A stretch of DNA of 8,156 nucleotides, taken from positions 1 through 8,156 of the forward strand of contig NZ_JZWV01000948.1 of the NCBI RefSeq assembly GCF_000966975.1, given 5' to 3'. This DNA comes from Streptomyces katrae. GTDB lineage: Bacteria > Actinomycetota > Actinomycetes > Streptomycetales > Streptomycetaceae. How positions within the stretch are numbered: the first letter of the stretch is position 1; every line of letters starts with the position of its first letter. The notes beneath the pieces are model-generated. The model worked only from the letters and a program-made list of their open reading frames with translations. It searched no databases and had not been told where the DNA came from. Positions 5,444 to 8,156 of this stretch are shown one piece after another. The position numbers and the translations under genes were made by a program.

Positions 5444-6880
5444 ATGACGGGCCCGGTGCTCGCAGTTGACCAAGGCACCTCGGGAACCAAGGCCCTCGTC
5501 CTGTGCCCCGAACGCGGGGTCATCGGCTCCGCCTCCGCCCCCGTACGCCCCCGCTACCTCCCGGACGGCCGGGTCGAAGTGGACCCGCGTGACCTGCTGC
5601 GATCCGTCATCGACGCCGGACGGGCCGCCCTGGCGGCGGCCGGTGAACCGGCGGTGGCGGTCGGCCTGGCCAACCAGGGCGAGACCGTGCTCGCCTGGGA
5701 CCCGGCGAACGGCGAACCACTGACCGACGCGATCGTCTGGCAGGACCGCCGCGCCGCGGAACTCTGCACCGAACTGGCCCCGCACGCCGACCTGCTGCGG
5801 GAGCGCACCGGCCTGCCCCTCGACCCCTACTTCGCCGCACCCAAGATGGCCTGGATACGCCGCCACCTGACGCGGCGGGGCGTCGTCACGACCAGCGACG
5901 CCTGGCTGGTGCACCGCCTCACCGGCGAGTTCGTCACGGACGCGGCGACCGCCGGCCGTACGCAGCTGCTCGACCTCGACACCGTCGCCTGGTCGCGGCC
6001 GGCCCTCGAAGCCTTCGGACTCGACGCCGAACCGCTGCCGAGGGTCGTCGACGCGGACACCCGCGTCGGCACCACCACCGCCTTCGGCCCCGAACTGCCG
6101 CTGACCGGACTCCTCGTGGACCAGCAGGCCGCCCTGCTCGCCCAGAGCGTCACCACCCCCGGCGCCGCCAAGTGCACCTACGGCACCGGGGCGTTCCTCC
6201 TCGCCCAGACCGGACCCGAACCCCGCCGCAGCTCCACCGGCCTGGTCGGCTGCGTGGCCTGGCGGATCGCCGGGCGCACCAGCTACTGCCTCGACGGACA
6301 GGTGTACACGGCCGCCTCCGCCGTGCGCTGGCTCACCGACCTCGGAGTGATCTCCGGCGCCGAGGACATCGACACCGTGGGCGCGAGCGTCCCCGACTCC
6401 GGCGGCGTCACCTTCGTCCCCGCCCTGGCCGGCCTCGCCGCGCCCTGGTGGCGGGGCGACCTGCGCGGCTCCGTCACCGGCCTCGGCCTCGGCACCACCG
6501 CCGGCCACCTCGTGCACGCCCTGTGCGACGGCATCGCCGCCCAGGTCGCCGAACTCGCGGACGCCGCCGCGGCGGACCTCGGCGCGCCCCTCACCACCCT
6601 GCGCGTCGACGGCGGGCTGACCCGTTCCGCCCTGCTCATGCAGGCCCAGGCCGACCTCCTCGGGATCCCCGTCGAGGTGTCCGCCCTCCCCGACGCCACC
6701 GCCCTCGGCGTCGGCGCGGTCGCCCGGCTCGGCCTCGACCCCTCCCTCACCGTCCGCGACGCCGTCCCGGAATGGAAACCCTCCGCCGTCTACGCGCCCA
6801 GGGCCGGCGCCGACGAGGCCGCCGAACGCCGCGCCCGCTTCCGCACGGCGGTCGCGGCCCTGCTCGACGGCCCGGCGTGA
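5444..6880 (+). CDS. FGGY-family carbohydrate kinase, glycerol kinase-like
   Basis: A 478-aa cytoplasmic ATP-dependent kinase of the FGGY family, closest in layout to glycerol kinase, which makes glycerol 3-phosphate. Landmarks: phosphate-1 loop VDQGTSGTK (8-16), NQGET (77-81), VWQDRR (98-103), DPYF (127-130), the catalytic-base motif DQQAA (226-230), YGTGAF (246-251) and the adenosine-side RVDGG (387-391). Glycerol kinase normally has NQRET; here the substrate-contacting Arg is Gly79, while the Glu, Trp99, Tyr129 and Asp226 equivalents remain. The enzyme is probably active, but its substrate may be another polyol. Length is slightly below the usual 495-505 aa. The start is ATG 5444 with GGAG at 5435-5438; the frame also opens at TTG 5414 without a ribosome binding site, and GTG 5441 is possible. 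Its stop overlaps the oxidoreductase start by 4 nt, indicating a coupled operon. A plain glycerol kinase paralogue remains possible. Confidence 0.88.
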   Translation: MTGPVLAVDQGTSGTKALVLCPERGVIGSASAPVRPRYLPDGRVEVDPRDLLRSVIDAGRAALAAAGEPAVAVGLANQGETVLAWDPANGEPLTDAIVWQDRRAAELCTELAPHADLLRERTGLPLDPYFAAPKMAWIRRHLTRRGVVTTSDAWLVHRLTGEFVTDAATAGRTQLLDLDTVAWSRPALEAFGLDAEPLPRVVDADTRVGTTTAFGPELPLTGLLVDQQAALLAQSVTTPGAAKCTYGTGAFLLAQTGPEPRRSSTGLVGCVAWRIAGRTSYCLDGQVYTAASAVRWLTDLGVISGAEDIDTVGASVPDSGGVTFVPALAGLAAPWWRGDLRGSVTGLGLGTTAGHLVHALCDGIAAQVAELADAAAADLGAPLTTLRVDGGLTRSALLMQAQADLLGIPVEVSALPDATALGVGAVARLGLDPSLTVRDAVPEWKPSAVYAPRAGADEAAERRARFRTAVAALLDGPA

Positions 6881-8156
6881 GCGTCACCACCCGGGGCCCC
6901 CTGCCCGGCGGGGAGTACGACGTCACGGTCATCGGCGCCGGCGTGGTCGGCTCCGCCATCGCCCGCGAACTGGCCCGGCTCCCGCTGCGGGCCGCCCTCG
7001 TCGAAGCTTCCGACGACGTCGGCGACGGCACCTCCAAGGCCAACACCGCCATCCTGCACACCGGCTTCGACGCCGTGCCCGGCTCCCTGGAGTCCCGGCT
7101 GGTGCGCGAGGGCAGCCGACTGCTCACCGCATACGCCGCCGAGAGCGGCATCCCGGTCGAACCCCTCGGGGCGCTCCTCGTGGCCTGGGACGCCGACCAG
7201 CTCGACGCCCTCCCCGGCCTCGCCGCCAAGGCGGAGCGCAACGGCCACCACCACACCCGCATCATCCCGGCCGAGGAGGTACGGGCCCGCGAACCACACC
7301 TGGGCCCCGGAGCGCTGGGGGCGCTGGAGGTGCCGGGGGAGTCGGTCATCTGCCCCTGGACCACCACCCTCGCCTACGCGACGCAGGCCGTCCGCGCGGG
7401 CGTGGACCTCCACCTCAACTGCCGCGTCGAATCCGCCATTCCGGGCGACCCCCATGTCGTGCACACCGGCCGCGGGCCGCTGCGCACCCGCCACCTGGTC
7501 AACGCGGCCGGACTGCACGCCGACCGGATCGACCGGCTCCTCGGGCACGCGGACTTCACCGTGACCCCGCGGCGCGGCCAGCTGATCGTCTTCGACGAAC
7601 TCGCACGGGACCTCGTACGCCACATCCTGCTGCCGGTGCCGACCGCGCTCGGCAAGGGGGTCCTGGTCACCCCGACGGTGCACGGCAAGGTGATGCTCGG
7701 GCCGACCGCCGAGGACCTGGAGGACAAGACCGCCACCGGCTCCACCGCCGAAGGCCTCGCCCTGCTCCGGGAGAAGGGCCGGCGGATCCTGCCCGCACTC
7801 CTCGACGAGGAGGTCACCGCCGTCTACGCGGGCCTGCGGGCCGCCACCGGCTCCGAGGACTACGCGATCCGCGCCCACCCCGCCCAGCGCTACGTCACCG
7901 TCGGCGGGATCCGCTCGACGGGCCTGACCGCCTCGATGGCGATCGCGGCGCACGTGGTGGAGCTGCTCGCCGAAGGCGGCCTGCCGGTCTCCGGCGCCCG
8001 GGACCCGGAGCCGGTGCGGATGCCGAACCTGGGGGAGGCCTTCCCCCGCCCCTACCGCGACGCCGCGATGATCGCGGCGGACCCCGAGTACGGGCGGATC
8101 GTCTGCCACTGCGAGCGCGTGACCCGCGGCGAGATCCGCGACGCCCTCGCCTCCAC
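6877..8156 (+). CDS. FAD-dependent oxidoreductase with BFD-like domain, GlpA/LhgO type (3' end outside window)
   Basis: Starts at GTG 6877 inside the kinase stop (GTGA) and stays open to the right edge: 426 complete codons visible. It is a DAO-fold flavoprotein. The dinucleotide-binding motif is VIGAGVVGSAIARELA (18-33, glycines 20, 22 and 25), followed by GDGTSKANTAILHTGFD (49-65), typical of the GlpA/L-2-hydroxyglutarate oxidase branch. Further conserved points are NAAGLHAD (209-216) near the FAD site and, near the end of the flavin domain, VYAGLRAATG and GGIRSTGLTAS. At about 408-413 RIVCHCE begins a BFD-like [2Fe-2S] domain (CxCE), as in the C-terminal part of GlpA; its second Cys pair would fall outside the window. 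The likely role is oxidation of the kinase product, for example glycerol 3-phosphate to dihydroxyacetone phosphate, passing electrons to a partner. No Shine-Dalgarno is seen, consistent with translational coupling. Another alpha-hydroxy substrate cannot be excluded. Confidence 0.85.
   Translation, partial: MSVTTRGPLPGGEYDVTVIGAGVVGSAIARELARLPLRAALVEASDDVGDGTSKANTAILHTGFDAVPGSLESRLVREGSRLLTAYAAESGIPVEPLGALLVAWDADQLDALPGLAAKAERNGHHHTRIIPAEEVRAREPHLGPGALGALEVPGESVICPWTTTLAYATQAVRAGVDLHLNCRVESAIPGDPHVVHTGRGPLRTRHLVNAAGLHADRIDRLLGHADFTVTPRRGQLIVFDELARDLVRHILLPVPTALGKGVLVTPTVHGKVMLGPTAEDLEDKTATGSTAEGLALLREKGRRILPALLDEEVTAVYAGLRAATGSEDYAIRAHPAQRYVTVGGIRSTGLTASMAIAAHVVELLAEGGLPVSGARDPEPVRMPNLGEAFPRPYRDAAMIAADPEYGRIVCHCERVTRGEIRDALAS

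Noticed and set aside
5072..6517. Minus-strand 481-codon open frame over the kinase
   Set aside because: Antisense shadow with Gly/Gln/Val-rich composition; only its last 19 codons are kept, as the possible leader ORF.
6790..8109. Minus-strand 439-codon open frame over the oxidoreductase
   Set aside because: Shadow frame in GC-rich DNA with no recognisable domain; the plus strand encodes a clear flavoprotein continuing through the window edge.

Overview
The window is very GC-rich, with strongly GC-biased third codon positions, long antisense shadow frames and GGAGG-type ribosome binding sites. The proteins look like Streptomyces or a close actinomycete. No rRNA, tRNA, transposase, integrase or CRISPR array was recognised. 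It reads as chromosomal metabolic and transport DNA, not a mobile island.

Layout. (1) 1-1478, + strand: an MFS transporter whose N-terminus is encoded by 24-bp in-frame tandem repeats. The frame is open to the left edge, so the gene may begin outside the window. (2) 1536-1575: a perfect 15-bp-arm hairpin separating it from the next genes. (3) 1616-2038 and 2086-2346, + strand: a 140-aa tandem CBS-domain protein and an 86-aa small conserved protein, 47 bp apart and probably cotranscribed. (4) 2411-2450: a long hairpin placed as a shared terminator between convergent genes. (5) 2477-4009 and 4092-5072, - strand: an APC-superfamily amino acid or amine permease, preceded in transcription order by a 326-aa conserved protein of unknown function. 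The 82-bp gap between them holds a GC hairpin and a run with G-quadruplex potential. (6) 5073-5443: a divergent intergenic region, relatively A/T-rich in its middle, with several palindromes and short tandem duplications and a possible 19-codon leader ORF. (7) 5444-6880 and 6877-8156 (runs off the right edge), + strand: an FGGY-family kinase resembling glycerol kinase, overlapping by 4 nt an FAD-dependent oxidoreductase of the GlpA/LhgO type that is entering a C-terminal BFD-like iron-sulfur domain.

How the genes may work together. The last two genes form a tightly coupled catabolic unit: ATP-dependent phosphorylation of glycerol or a related polyol, then flavin-dependent oxidation of the product. 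The kinase keeps most glycerol kinase landmarks but has Gly where the substrate-contacting Arg of the NQRET motif is expected, so its substrate may not be glycerol. The divergent permease/unknown-protein pair could be a separate nutrient uptake unit or could share control through the intergenic palindromes. The sequence does not settle this. The strongest points for follow-up are the kinase substitution within a kinase/BFD-oxidoreductase operon, the possible leader ORF coupled to the unknown protein, and the in-frame octapeptide repeats on the MFS protein.
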